From Micropterix aruncella (taxonomy: Eukaryota > Arthropoda > Insecta > Lepidoptera > Micropterigidae): a DNA stretch of 64,000 nucleotides. Under the pieces are notes generated by a model, which was given only the letters and a program-made list of their open reading frames with translations, was not told the DNA's origin and did no database searches. Position 1 is the stretch's first letter. Each line of letters opens with the position of its first letter. The translations under genes and the position numbers were made by a program. Where the stretch lies: assembly GCA_944548615.1 (NCBI GenBank), contig OX155963.1, positions 17,078,075 to 17,142,074 on the forward strand, given 5' to 3'. Positions 47,014-57,080 of this stretch are shown here, piece by piece.

Positions 47014-48095
47014 CAACGAATTCTTACCAACAGTGTGTTTTGGCACGGAAACCTTAATAATCGTTTCTACCCCTTGTGTTAGAAAAAATACCTAATCACT
47101 GAACTAAAATCAGAAAGCCTCCTTAATTCCACCTCTTTGCAACGAATGGACATAGCTCAGCAACATAACTCTTTTTCATATTTTCAGGCCAGGGATAGAA
47201 ATTGTGCCCCCTTTCGGGCACGACTGTAATAAATCGAAAGAAGACCCCATCCCATTCTCAACCGGAGTCTTCACTCGGCACGGCTTACAGGTGAACTTCG
47301 CAGTGAATATAAGAAATATGGTTCCAGTCTCGGTCAAAATGTATAATTAAAGTGTCTGCGTACGCAATTTTGTCCGTAAGTATAATTAACGACGACGCGA
47401 CGGTCAGACTCAAGGCGAGGTTCGCAATCACGTCGTCTTTACTGCTGCTTGGAATACAGACAAGAGATATCGTAGTGAAATACACGTCCCTCACACGGGT
47501 AGGTAATGCATATGCATATGAACTCTGTAGATATATGGCATTATATTAATATTTGCATTATATTATAGTATATACATTATTTCCCATCACACTAGGTGAA
47601 GGACGCGCCAACAGCAATGTTTATGGCAGATCAGAGAATAATTATTTTAAAAAATAAGCCTTTTCTGAAACATTAACGCGTTATGTCCCTGGTCTGCTTT
47701 CCCTTTGGTATTTGTTTTTGTTTCTTCTAGTAGAATTCTTCTATTCGAGCGGTAGCTATCTCTGAGCTTTCATAAGTAAGCGACATTAAGCGGGAAATAC
47801 ACGCCAAAAACATTATTGAGGAAATATATACGAAGAATTAGATTAAAGATTTATTTAATTAACTAAAGAATGCTTTCGCACGTTTTTTCAAGGGGATATT
47901 CTGTGCATAACATTGAACAATAAAATAAACTTTTTTTCTGTTTGCATTGAGAATTTATTGTTCAGATTAGATTATTCTACACGAAAAACTAAGTTGGATT
48001 TAGTTTTTCGTGTACAATAATATGTACAAAAATACATTATTTAGTTTGATGTACAGAATCAACGCTTAAAAAATGTTCGACCTTTTCTAGTAGCC
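47014..48095. other. unassigned stretch
   Basis: Open frames at 47285-47549 lie on both strands, and CACACGGGTAGGTAATG could be a splice donor, but neither strand resembles a known protein. The palindromic segment ACACGAAAAACTAAGTTGGA / TTTAGTTTTTCGTGT lies at 47980-48013. Confidence 0.25.
47979..48014. repeat. short perfect inverted repeat
   Basis: TACACGAAAAACTAA and TTAGTTTTTCGTGTA are separated by 6 bp. It could form a hairpin; the function is unknown. Confidence 0.7.
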
Positions 48096-48544
48096 TGTAT
48101 ATCTAAAACGTAATTATACGCGGAGATATAACTAGATAGAACGCGGAGAAAAATCGATAAATATGTATGAGTATGACTTTTAGATTACGATTATTAAATA
48201 ACATAATCTCTGGTCAATTTCTAAGACATAAGTTGATTAACCCTCTAAAAGTGTACAAATCTTTCAAAATTGTAATACTTGTTATTTTTGTTACATTTTA
48301 ATGGATGCAAAAACCTTTAAAATATAAAAATCTTATAACCAAAACCAAGGCATAATTACAAAAAAAAATAACTATAAATGTTATACGAATAAATACAAAG
48401 GTCTAAATATTTGCATCATAATATTTTATATATTATGATATCGATAAAAACGAGGAAAAATGTCTTGATGATTTTTTAAATAACATATCTCTGTGTCGAT
48501 TACTAAGTTAGTATTAGATTTAATTAGATTTAATACTTTATTCA

Positions 48545-49465
48545 TTTATTTGTTTGTACATTTAGCCCCATTGTTATCAATGTTATAAGTAACTCGGAAA
48601 AATTGAACACCGAAATGCAGCTAATGCTCAGTGCCCACCTAACTAGGACTTAAATGTCCCGTATCTAGGCGGGTCAGAGTAAATAATTGAAATAAGTAAA
48701 ACAACTTACGTAACAATTAGCCTAATTAAAGTAAAAAAAAAACCTTTTTATTTTTATATTCAATGAATGTGCTTAATTTAGATTGAATAATATATCAGAA
48801 TAAATAAATAACATAGGTAATACAATATGGCAAATACACATATACGTAAATACGATTTTAATAAATAATAGATGCTATATGGTATAAACATATTTATAAT
48901 TAATTAAAATATATAAATACAATTTTAAAAGCAGTATTTAAAAAAACATGAAATAACATAAATAAAAATATGATACTATTAATATATGCATAATAATGTA
49001 TATAAATATACAATATTATTTTTAAATTAACCGTTATACATACGCTTTACAAACGAAGTTTTCAGATTTAGACCTCCCTAATTCAAATAACCATTTATTA
49101 ATTTTGTCTTTAAACTCTTGATTGTTCTTTATGTGTTTCCATTTTTCCTCTATGTCATTATATAGTTTGGGACCAATGAAAAAAGCTTGTCGTTGTGCAA
49201 ATGTTGTTTGCACTCGAGGAATAAGGAAATTTTGTTTCCGTGAACTCCGAGTATTGAAGTTTTGCTGACTTTGATCATATCTATCTTTGTGTTTATGAAA
49301 AAATATTATCACATATTTAATAAACAATTGTTTGACGTCCAGAACTTTAGACTCTTTGAAAAGACGCTCTGACGGGTAGTCATTAGGTTTCCTATAAATT
49401 ATCCGTAAGTTGTAGTAAGTTGATGAACTCTCTAGAAGAGTTAAAAATGTTCCAGTTTTCATTAG
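48545..49465 (-). mobile_element. LINE 3' fragment (ORF2 end plus 3' UTR)
   Basis: It shares its 3' UTR blocks (on the minus strand CCTAGATACGGGACATTTAA, CTAGTTAGG) with the fragments at 5.4 and 9.2 kb. Its coding part is 49034-49462. It ends in AAATGAATAAAGTATT next to family X. It is 5'-truncated. Confidence 0.72.
49034..49462 (-). pseudogene. LINE ORF2 C-terminal segment, open for 142 codons
   Basis: The frame is uninterrupted from the truncation point to a stop: RIIYRKPNDYPSERLFKESK, VLDVKQLFIKYVIIFFHKHK, then RVQTTFAQRQAFFIGPKLYN. It is the same C-terminal region as in the 9.2-kb copy, which has the same order of conserved blocks. Reverse transcriptase and endonuclease are not included. 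Being open suggests a younger copy than the other LINE fragments, but it has no promoter or start of its own. Confidence 0.75.
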
Positions 49466-50225
49466 TTATCAGTAAAATTATGCAAAATTAAAATTTTGCT
49501 GAATGTTTATGAAAAATTTCTACATGCTGAGAGGGTTTTAATATTTCTGAAGCTTTTTGCGACTTACTGTTTTTTTTAAGACTACATAGTTTACGTTTGT
49601 CGACTGTTTTAAATTGGTGAAAAATTATGATACAAGCGCAAGCACTGTTGGACTGTTCATTAATTTCCATTACGAAATTCTCGAAGTGTTTAGGAGTTTA
49701 GCAAAATGAGACTTCAATCAGAATGTACCTTAGCTAGACCTTTATCTATGCTGTATATAATTTAAAGTTATATAATTCTTAATGTGTCTGCAACTGTAAT
49801 CATACGAAGTGATTTTTACGATTTTACAATCGTTTATTACAAAACAAGTAAATATATTATATGGAATAAAAACACGACTGCCATTACAGAAAGTGAACTA
49901 TTGTATATATTATATTTTTTAACGTTTTTTTTCATAAAATATTTGTTGTTTATGTATTTATTTATGTAAATAGATGTATATTTCCGGAATGTACTAAATT
50001 AGACCTTTCATTTAACTCTAAACACGATCTATTCATGTTAATTTAATAACATTTGGACAATTGAACATTTAGACAAGGTACCCTATGACACTCAGGATGA
50101 CTGAACTACTAAATCGGTTCAGGCGTTTGGAAGTTATGGTAGAATCAAGAAACGGATAACATACATAGATGAACCCTGAACGCATTTCACTACCCTTTTT
50201 TGTTGAGCAGTCGTGTAATAACAAC

Positions 50226-51126
50226 AAAGTAAGTATGTCTGACAAGGATCGCATTAACGCCGCCGCATCATCGCCGTTTATAAATCATTTCAAAGCAAGA
50301 ATTGCAGAACACGCCATGGACAAAAAACCCTCCAGTGTAACATCCGTGAGAAAAAGGTCAATCGCGCTTGCATAATACCGCGCAGGCCCAGGAAAGAAAC
50401 AAAGACAATGTGACTCAAAGAAGGAAAAAATCAACCACTGCGGTGTGGTTTGTACTTAATAATGTACGCGCAACGCAACGTGGATGGATACAAAACAACG
50501 CCGAGGAGGCGACTCGAGACGCAATCACGGCAGGCGATGCGATGCAACCAGCAAGAAACCTGAATCCATCCATCCATGGGCTGTGCAGCGCCCGCCGCCG
50601 GCGAAGCGACTGGGAGCCGATCGTAGTGTACGTATGTATAACCTTACGCCATCGGATACGTAAGCGAATCAAGCCGGTGACATCTCGTTTCCGAATCAAA
50701 TCGATATCTATCGTTTTTATTAGTGACTAGCTGTGCTTCGCGGTTTAACCCGTTGTTTAATTTAAAGGAAATCAGATTATTTATAAAAAAATCAGAGTAA
50801 TTCGGCATAGAAAATATTGTAAGTCATACTTTCGAGTGGTATTAGTATGTACTGTTTTTCGCCACAACCTGGTCTTGATAAGGCATGCTCATAGTTCGGC
50901 TCTTCTCGGTAATGATCGGTTCTGCGGCGAGCAGCGTCCGCGCATCGCACGCCCGCGCTAATACGACGTTTTCGCTTAGCGTTTTTTTGCTCGGCTCCCA
51001 AGGGTCGTAACGCGATGGTAGCCTATAATAACCTTCTTCAAAAATTTGTCTATCAAATGAAAAAGAATTTTTCAAATCCGACTAGTAGTTCCAGATATTA
51101 GCGCGTTCAAACAAAAAAAAAACTGA
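50226..51126. other. unassigned stretch; Helitron-like end at 50727
   Basis: At 50236-50376 and 50368-50730 there are open plus-strand frames without recognised similarity; GC content is raised at 50480-50640. GACTAGCTGTGCTTCGCGGT at 50726 resembles the CTAG terminus of another Helitron type (plus-strand equivalent of its 3' end), but the matching TC end was not found. Confidence 0.3.
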
Positions 51127-51134
51127 TGTCGATG

Positions 51135-51260
51135 TTGTAACTGCCGTTGTCCAAGGTACACTCCGCCAACCCTGGCGGAGTGTACCTTGTAATATAGACT
51201 CAGTCTACCCAGACTGAGTCTACCCTGAACAACGGCGGTTGCAATATCGCCGAAACGTCG
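51135..51260. repeat. nested palindromes
   Basis: CAAGGTACACTCCGCCA/TGGCGGAGTGTACCTTG (51152-51189) is a 17-bp perfect inverted repeat with a 4-base centre. TAGACTCAGTCT/AGACTGAGTCTA (51196-51223) is a 12-bp one. TTGTAACTGCCGTTGTCC on the left pairs with GAACAACGGCGGTTGCAA on the right, enclosing both. This would fold into a branched structure. CGCCGAAACGTCGGG follows. Confidence 0.8.
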
Positions 51261-51945
51261 GGTTCTACAAACTTCATCCGGTAAATTCGTTTTTATCCTA
51301 TTGATAGTATCAAACAACCGCGATAATCTTCGATTTCATATTATTTGTGTGTGTAATTGGGAGCTAATGGGCCTCGTTGCAGTTTGGCCACAAAGACCTA
51401 TTTGTTCAGGGTTGGTCAAACTCACGGGTCAACACCCACCCGGCGGCCTCTACGCAGAAAAGCGAGCCAGGGTAGGACTCTGGCCTGCGGGCCAGTTTCC
51501 CCTAGGAGTCCTTCGGGCGAACCTTCGGGCGCTCCTAGACGGTTTGCGCACCGTGCGGCGTCAGCCAATCGATTGTGCATTCTGACCGACAGCCGGAGGA
51601 GTCTGGAAACAGTACTGTCTCCTATAGAGCGGGGGTAGTTGTTCACCTTACGGCAACTGCTCTTGAAACGACCAATCGGCTACCCGATACCGAATGAACA
51701 GCCAGGCAAAGGATGTCGTGGTCCGCGATAGATTCGGTAGACACCATATTACCGCTACGCGAGGGAGAGGACCGCGCAAGCGACCTCGAACCTGTTAATA
51801 GTCGGGAGATTGGAGTAATATGGTTGCAACTTGAAGTAAGGACGCGAGTGTCGGCCCGCTGGGTGATTAACCTGGTTATCTCGCGGTAAGGCGTTGGCTT
51901 CTTACGGATGAGTGGCGTAACTAACGGTGGACTGTTTTCTTCCCA

Positions 51946-52264
51946 AGTCATGTTTAGATTATAATAAGGCTTCGAATGACCTCGACATATTTTCCGACAC
52001 GTTAGTTAGTTTTAGGGAAAAATAGGCGATTTGTTGTTGCATTAGCTTATAGTTTAATTTGTTTTTAAGTAAAACTTTTTGTTTTTTGGTTGCATTAGTT
52101 GGTTTGGTTGCTTGGTTTAATAAGTTATTAGCGTAATTTTGATTGTAATTTTTCCTTTGCTACTGTTTATAATGTTTTTTAGTAATTAATGGTAATATAG
52201 GTCTATTTGTATTATGTATTATTTTCACACAAATGTATGACTGTTTTACCCTTAAAAAAAAAGT
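51946..52264 (+). mobile_element. poly-A-tailed retrocopy inside family T
   Basis: Sequence absent from the other family T copies begins after CCCAAGTC and ends CCCTTAAAAAAAAAGTC, so AAGTC flanks it and an A run closes it. That is the pattern of a short LINE or SINE tail. It has no coding sequence. Confidence 0.55.
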
Positions 52265-52267
52265 CTT

Positions 52268-52343
52268 CTACGCTCACCTCACGGGAGACAGAACGATCTA
52301 ATATCGTTTAAACTTCCTGAGGTGACGGGTTCGCCCGTTGTAG
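52268..52343 (+). ncRNA. three-way-junction RNA motif of family T (copy at 52.3 kb)
   Basis: P1 is CTACG (52268-52272) with TGTAG (52339-52343), extended outward by GTC/GAC across a TT/TT loop. P2 is TCACCTCA (52274-52281) with TGAGGTGA (52318-52325), all Watson-Crick. The inner hairpin is AACGAT/ATCGTT. P3 is CGGG-TTCG-CCCG (52326-52337). Confidence 0.6.
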
Positions 52344-52355
52344 TTGACAGCTCTA

Positions 52356-54460
52356 GGTGTGTGTTATTACTATGTACCAATTTTGATAAACATTTATTAA
52401 GCAGCAAGATTAGGACGGGCACGTTCTTTCGAATAAAAATATGATCATGTATTATTTTTCAAGTCGCGGAGCGGAACGTTTTAGCCGGTGCAGATTAAAA
52501 GCATGCTATTTCAACTTACGTGCTTTTTTATGATTCAAATTAAGGGATATTGGAATAAATAGAGTTCACAACCATGACCGAAGATTAGCACTCCTTGCGT
52601 AGAAGGCTAGTACCCAATTGTATAGTTATTACCAGTGTTTCGCAATTCCAGTATTTTGGAAAAAATACCTCTAATAATAGAGTTTTTGTAATCTTCATAA
52701 AAGTATTTATATCATGATGGAATAGAATATTACAGCATTCTTTGAGTGCGATTTTAATATCCGCAGTTATATCTAAATATAGGTAAAAACATGAGCCTTA
52801 AGGGACTAATAACTTTTATATAAAGCTGACTTTGACACAATTATACCATTGCATACACAGACATTTATTTACTAACAAAAACGATAAAAAACTTTAACCG
52901 CCCTCCTTTGGGTAGGTAAATTCATAAAGTAGGTAAAAATTCGTAAGTAAAAAATTCAGATCAGATCAGTTTTTTTAATAACAACTTGTTTGCAATATAC
53001 CAGAATTTTTCTTTTATACAAGAGGCCCATTTATTACCCCTTTCTTGTATTTCGAATCGTGGAAACAATTTGAACAATCACGCACGTCAAATTGTACTGT
53101 GGGTTTCGGTTTTTTATTTTATTTTTATTTATTTTTGTTTTTGTACTCGAGCGAACTCGAACGTACGTGATATGGGTTGTTGCAATCGGGCGACATTATA
53201 GCGGCCGTATGCCGTACGTTCGTAAAGGTAGGACGGCTAATGTCCGTTTTCAGAGAACAATAACTTTTCATTAAAACTGATTCTGATAACAGTATTTCAT
53301 TGCAGACCTGTGTATTTATTTAGCAGTAGAAACGATAAAAAGTTACATTTTTATTTATATTTACCAAGATATTATGATTGTAAAGGAAGTACGGTTGTAA
53401 GAGAGTACCCCTTTCAGCTCCCGGGCTATTTATGCTACGGGCAACACGTCTAAAGATCACATACGTGATTGCGAAATCCCACGTGATCGTATCCCGATAG
53501 TAACCACCCCTTTGCCTGATGGTGATCATGGTTTTGATACGGCCACGCTTTGCCAACCTTTTTTTTTGTGTAACTTTAATGAAAATATCTGATTTTTATA
53601 GAAGTTGCAGAGGACCCATTGCTTTAAATTTTGAAATAGAGTTACTTTACACAAACACAGCGATTTTTAATGTTTTGTATCTAGGGCCGAATAAGTGAAA
53701 ATCAAAGTATAAAATCAATCATAACAAAAGAAAGCTTATTTATGTCTCCATTAGGAAGACTCTTAGCAGTTTTTTTTCGACCTCATCTCGTAAGGTGAGG
53801 TGTTTAAAAACAGTAGATGGCAAGTGAGCGATCAGGATCGCCAACGCCTGATAACAGGCATAGCACAAAAGATAAAGGAAGTCTGAATAAGTTTGAACCG
53901 ATTAAGACATGACACTAACATCCTCTACTGCATCAAGCAGTACCGGGGAGGATGCAGAACTCTCATAAAGATGGCAAAAAATGTCAGGATCCTCGGAACG
54001 GTGTCAAGTCCAAAATTAGATCAAGTATATAAAACGCACAAAAATAACATAGGCAAAACCATACCATCAGACTTCTTTTTAATTAACTTTACACGAGAAA
54101 AAGTCTGATAACATTATCGATAGACAAACTAAAATTAGCCATGTTAGTATATCTACTTTAAGATAATTAATATTAAATAATATTAAAAATACATACCGAA
54201 GCCTTTACTTATCAATAATGGTTAGTGTGGTGAATGAATAGCGTGTTCTGCTTACCTGAAATAAGAAAAATATACTTATTAGGCATGATAATAAATTGTT
54301 TAAATTAGTACTGCTTAAGCTAGTAAGGTCATAAATAGCAACAAAATTAGGAGCCCTCCTACATCAAAATCACATATCATTCCCAACCTACAGCACAGCT
54401 TCGTAAAACATAGATATACAGTGTCAAAAATACATCTAAACTTGAATATCTGTCATTGTT
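52356..54460. other. unassigned stretch
   Basis: No element or gene is recognised. Open frames at 52986-53274, 53320-53556 and 53893-54108 have no match I know. Sequence around 53800-54000 is less AT-rich and might be an eroded coding region. Confidence 0.2.
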
Positions 54461-54560
54461 TAAGTTTTCTACGCTCATCCCACGGCTGAAAGATCGATCA
54501 CATATCGTTATCGTCACCCTGGGGTGACGGGTTCGCCCGTTGTAGTCGCAACCGCCCAAC
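54461..54560 (+). mobile_element. family T 3' end, strongly 5'-truncated
   Basis: Only the last roughly 90 bp of the family are present, essentially the three-way-junction domain: TTTTCTACGCTCATCCCACG to GTTCGCCCGTTGTAGTCGCA. It is the most diverged copy in the window. Yet both strands of P2 have changed together, so the fold is kept. Confidence 0.65.
54469..54545 (+). ncRNA. three-way-junction RNA motif (copy at 54.5 kb)
   Basis: P1 is CTACG (54469-54473) with TGTAG (54541-54545). P2 is TCATCCCA (54475-54482) with TGGGGTGA (54520-54527). P3 is CGGG-TTCG-CCCG (54528-54539). Compared with the 52.3-kb motif, one T-A pair in P2 has become C-G through changes on both sides. Confidence 0.6.
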
Positions 54561-54707
54561 GATCTACGTCCTATTATTAAATCGTATTCTAGAGGACCGG
54601 CGTCAACGCGGTGTATGATAGGAACATATAAAATACTCTAATTTCTACAGCAGCATCGATGTAGACGAAATCTTCGCCTACAACAAAAACCACTAATCTT
54701 CGTTGAC

Positions 54708-54744
54708 TTCCTAGAGTTGGCGTCTTTTTCGCCAACTCTAGGAA
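54708..54744. repeat. perfect 15-bp hairpin with T-rich loop
   Basis: TTCCTAGAGTTGGCG and CGCCAACTCTAGGAA flank the 7-base loop TCTTTTT. A weaker hairpin (TGTAGACGAA/TTCGCCTACA) lies just upstream at 54660-54682. Its function is unknown; a run of five T in the loop makes it an unlikely RNA polymerase III product. Confidence 0.75.
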
Positions 54745-56340
54745 GAACTTAATTACCGATGGAATAACCTTTCAAAGGAGATAAAAGTGTGTGCGGACAG
54801 TATCAATAAGTATAAAAACGTTTTTGATAAATGTATAAGATAAAATAACAGAGACCTTAAACGTTGCTCGTCCTTAATCAAATAACAATGTGAATAATTG
54901 GGTAAATGACAGTAAATTAAAATAATTCCCTACCATGCGATAAGGGAAACATATTTCAACGCATACCAGATTAAAAGACGTAATTATAAATGATAATATT
55001 TTAAACATTAAGTATATTTCTATGAAGATAAAAAGTCTAAAGTTCCATGTAATTGAGTTTTATGTAATTATGATAAATGTGGTCAAAATGTCGATTGAAA
55101 CCAACCAAAAATCACAAATAATTCATATTGGGTGCTTATCAGCGTATTAGGTACTGATATTCTACATTGATGGTATCTATAACATTACATTAAAGAATCA
55201 CACAAACACAATATATTAATGATTCACTGTGGGTTATAAAGACAGAAAACATGATCCCATGGGCTATTTATTTAATCCTAGTTAGAAGCCTGTAATTATG
55301 AAAATAGTTGAATCTAGCGAGACGTCTGACGAATTTAATTACCTTCTCGCAGATAAAATTTTTCATCACAAAAAACGTAATTATTTAGGAGTAGATTAGG
55401 ATAAACAGAATCTTTTGCCAAGCTTGGATTTCATCTTTAAACAACATGAGATCGTAGAGTAAGATAAGAGGCGCGATGTTGTGCTTTTTGTTATAAAAAT
55501 CCGTGATGTTGTGCCTTTTCTTTTAAAAATCCGTGGAATAAACTGGTAGGTAGGCCAATATTCTAATTGCTCGTCGTTATATTAATTCTCGTTTGATTGG
55601 AAGTATGTTGTTCAGGTGGTCAGGTGTTGTGGTAAGGTGCGTTGTTTCTTGAGAATTTGGTTTGGAACGGCATTGACCTATATGTAAATAAATATTCATA
55701 AGGCTATTTTTACCTTTAGTCGCAGCATTACTTTTAATTAAATAATAAGTCTTATTTTATATAGTTTTTAGGCCAAAAAACCGTACACATGAATGATCAT
55801 CCAGACAACTTTAAATATATAAAAAATACCCTTCAGATCACTACAAGAAAGGTATCACAGCTGCTGCTGTCAAAAATAAAGCATCTAAACAATCAAAATG
55901 ATGTTTTATGTGTGTTAATCTACTCATAACCCAATAATAATCATCAGCAAAGGAGTGTTGGACGTTTCAGTATGAGGACCGTGGTCGATGGTCGACCGAG
56001 GACGATGGTCATTTGAACGTGTAAAAATATATAAAATTACAGCTTGCAGGTAGCAAATACAGGGATAAATCATAGTTTTCAAATATATAAAGTAAGTTTT
56101 CTTACATGGTATTTATTTCTTCAATAGGCAGCTTATGTTATAAGACATTAGAAATTCAACCTCAAGCGACTGCCATTCCTCTATCTTACCCTAAGCTTGA
56201 GACGATGCAAAGAAAGTTGCTTTCTGAACCGCTATTTAAACGGCAACAACCTTTATGTAAACTAAAAAAGGTTCGGGTACCTGCAACGCAGTATACCAAA
56301 CAGTAGGTTTACCCTCGAGCTACAGGGCATTGCGGGAAGA
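54745..56340. other. unassigned; weak candidate terminal exon at 56.13-56.31 kb
   Basis: ATTTATTTCTTCAATAG at 56112-56128 is an acceptable 3' splice acceptor. It is followed by an open stretch to TAG at 56304-56306, reading TLEIQPQATAIPLSYPKLET and then VRVPATQYTKQ. I do not recognise the protein, and no partner exon was found. The remaining sequence is AT-rich with no recognised element. Confidence 0.2.
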
Positions 56341-56352
56341 GGGTGCGAGGAA

Positions 56353-57068
56353 TCTTGCGGTGTCAACTACAACGGGCGAGCCCGTCACCACAGGACGTTT
56401 TAACGATTAGTCGTTCTATCGCCCTGCAGTGAACGTAGAGACTTTGGACAGTACATTCTACGTCCAGCTACGTCAACAACCCGTGAGAGTCCAACGCCTT
56501 ACCGCGAGTTAGCCAGGAGTAAACCCGGCGGGCTCGAGATACTCGCGCCCTCACTTCCAATTGTGACCAGATTTCTCCGGTCTCTCGATTGGTACCGAGT
56601 TCGAGGTCGCTTGCGCGGTCCTCTCCCTTATGAAGCGGTGAAACGGAGAGCACAACCGATTGGAGCAAACCCCGCACGGTGCGCAGACCGTACAATCTTC
56701 GCGGACCAAGGCGTCCTTTGCCCGCCTCTTACCCGGGATCGGATGGCCAATGGTCAATTCCAGAGCAGTCGCCATAAGGTACGCAACCACCCCCGCTCTA
56801 TAGGAAACAGTACAGTTCCCAGACTCCCCCGACTGTTAGTCGGAGAGCACAACCGATTGGAGCAAACCCCGCACGGTGCGCAGACCGTCCAGGGGCGCCA
56901 GAGGTTTGATTCCCAGGGGAGACTGGTTGACCCAGTGTCCTACCCAGGACTCGCACCCCATGCGAGGAGGCCGTCGGATGGGTGTTGACCCGTGAGTGTG
57001 ACCGACCCTGGACACATGGGTCATCGTGGCCAACTCATCATGGGCCCGTTAGCCCCCGGGGGGGGGGG
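56353..57068 (-). mobile_element. family T non-autonomous element, copy IV (full length)
   Basis: It is bounded by GGGTGCGAGGAA (56341-56352 and 57069-57080), with the following T possibly also part of the duplication. On the minus strand it ends GACACCGCAAGA. Its start is GGGGGCTAACGG preceded by a run of about 12 C in place of the TTT of the other copies. It agrees with copy III at both variant sites (minus-strand GACCGG and TCTGGT). Like copies I-III it has the doubled 45-bp block. Confidence 0.85.
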
Positions 57069-57080
57069 GGGTGCGAGGAA

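Larger units (their letters stand above)
48100..50225 (+). repeat. dispersed repeat family X, copy split by a LINE
   Basis: The left part (ACGCGGAGATATAACTAGAT ... TTATGATATCGATAAAAACG) and the right part (TTTTCATTAGTTATCAGTAA ... TTGTTGAGCAGTCGTGTAAT) correspond to neighbouring blocks of the 32-36 kb copy. A LINE fragment (48545-49465, opposite strand) separates them. It is the most complete copy of this family in the window. Confidence 0.6.
51351..52355 (+). mobile_element. family T non-autonomous element, older type, interrupted
   Basis: It starts AATTGGGAGCTAATGGGCC and ends GTTGTAGTTGACAGCTCTA, with GTGTGTGT on both sides as a possible short target duplication. It keeps all blocks of the family in order but is well diverged from copies I-IV, and has one GTTTGCGCACCGTGCGG block instead of two. 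An AT-rich insertion (about 51951-52260) separates its tRNA-like GTAAGGCGTTGG region from the three-way-junction region. Confidence 0.75.
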
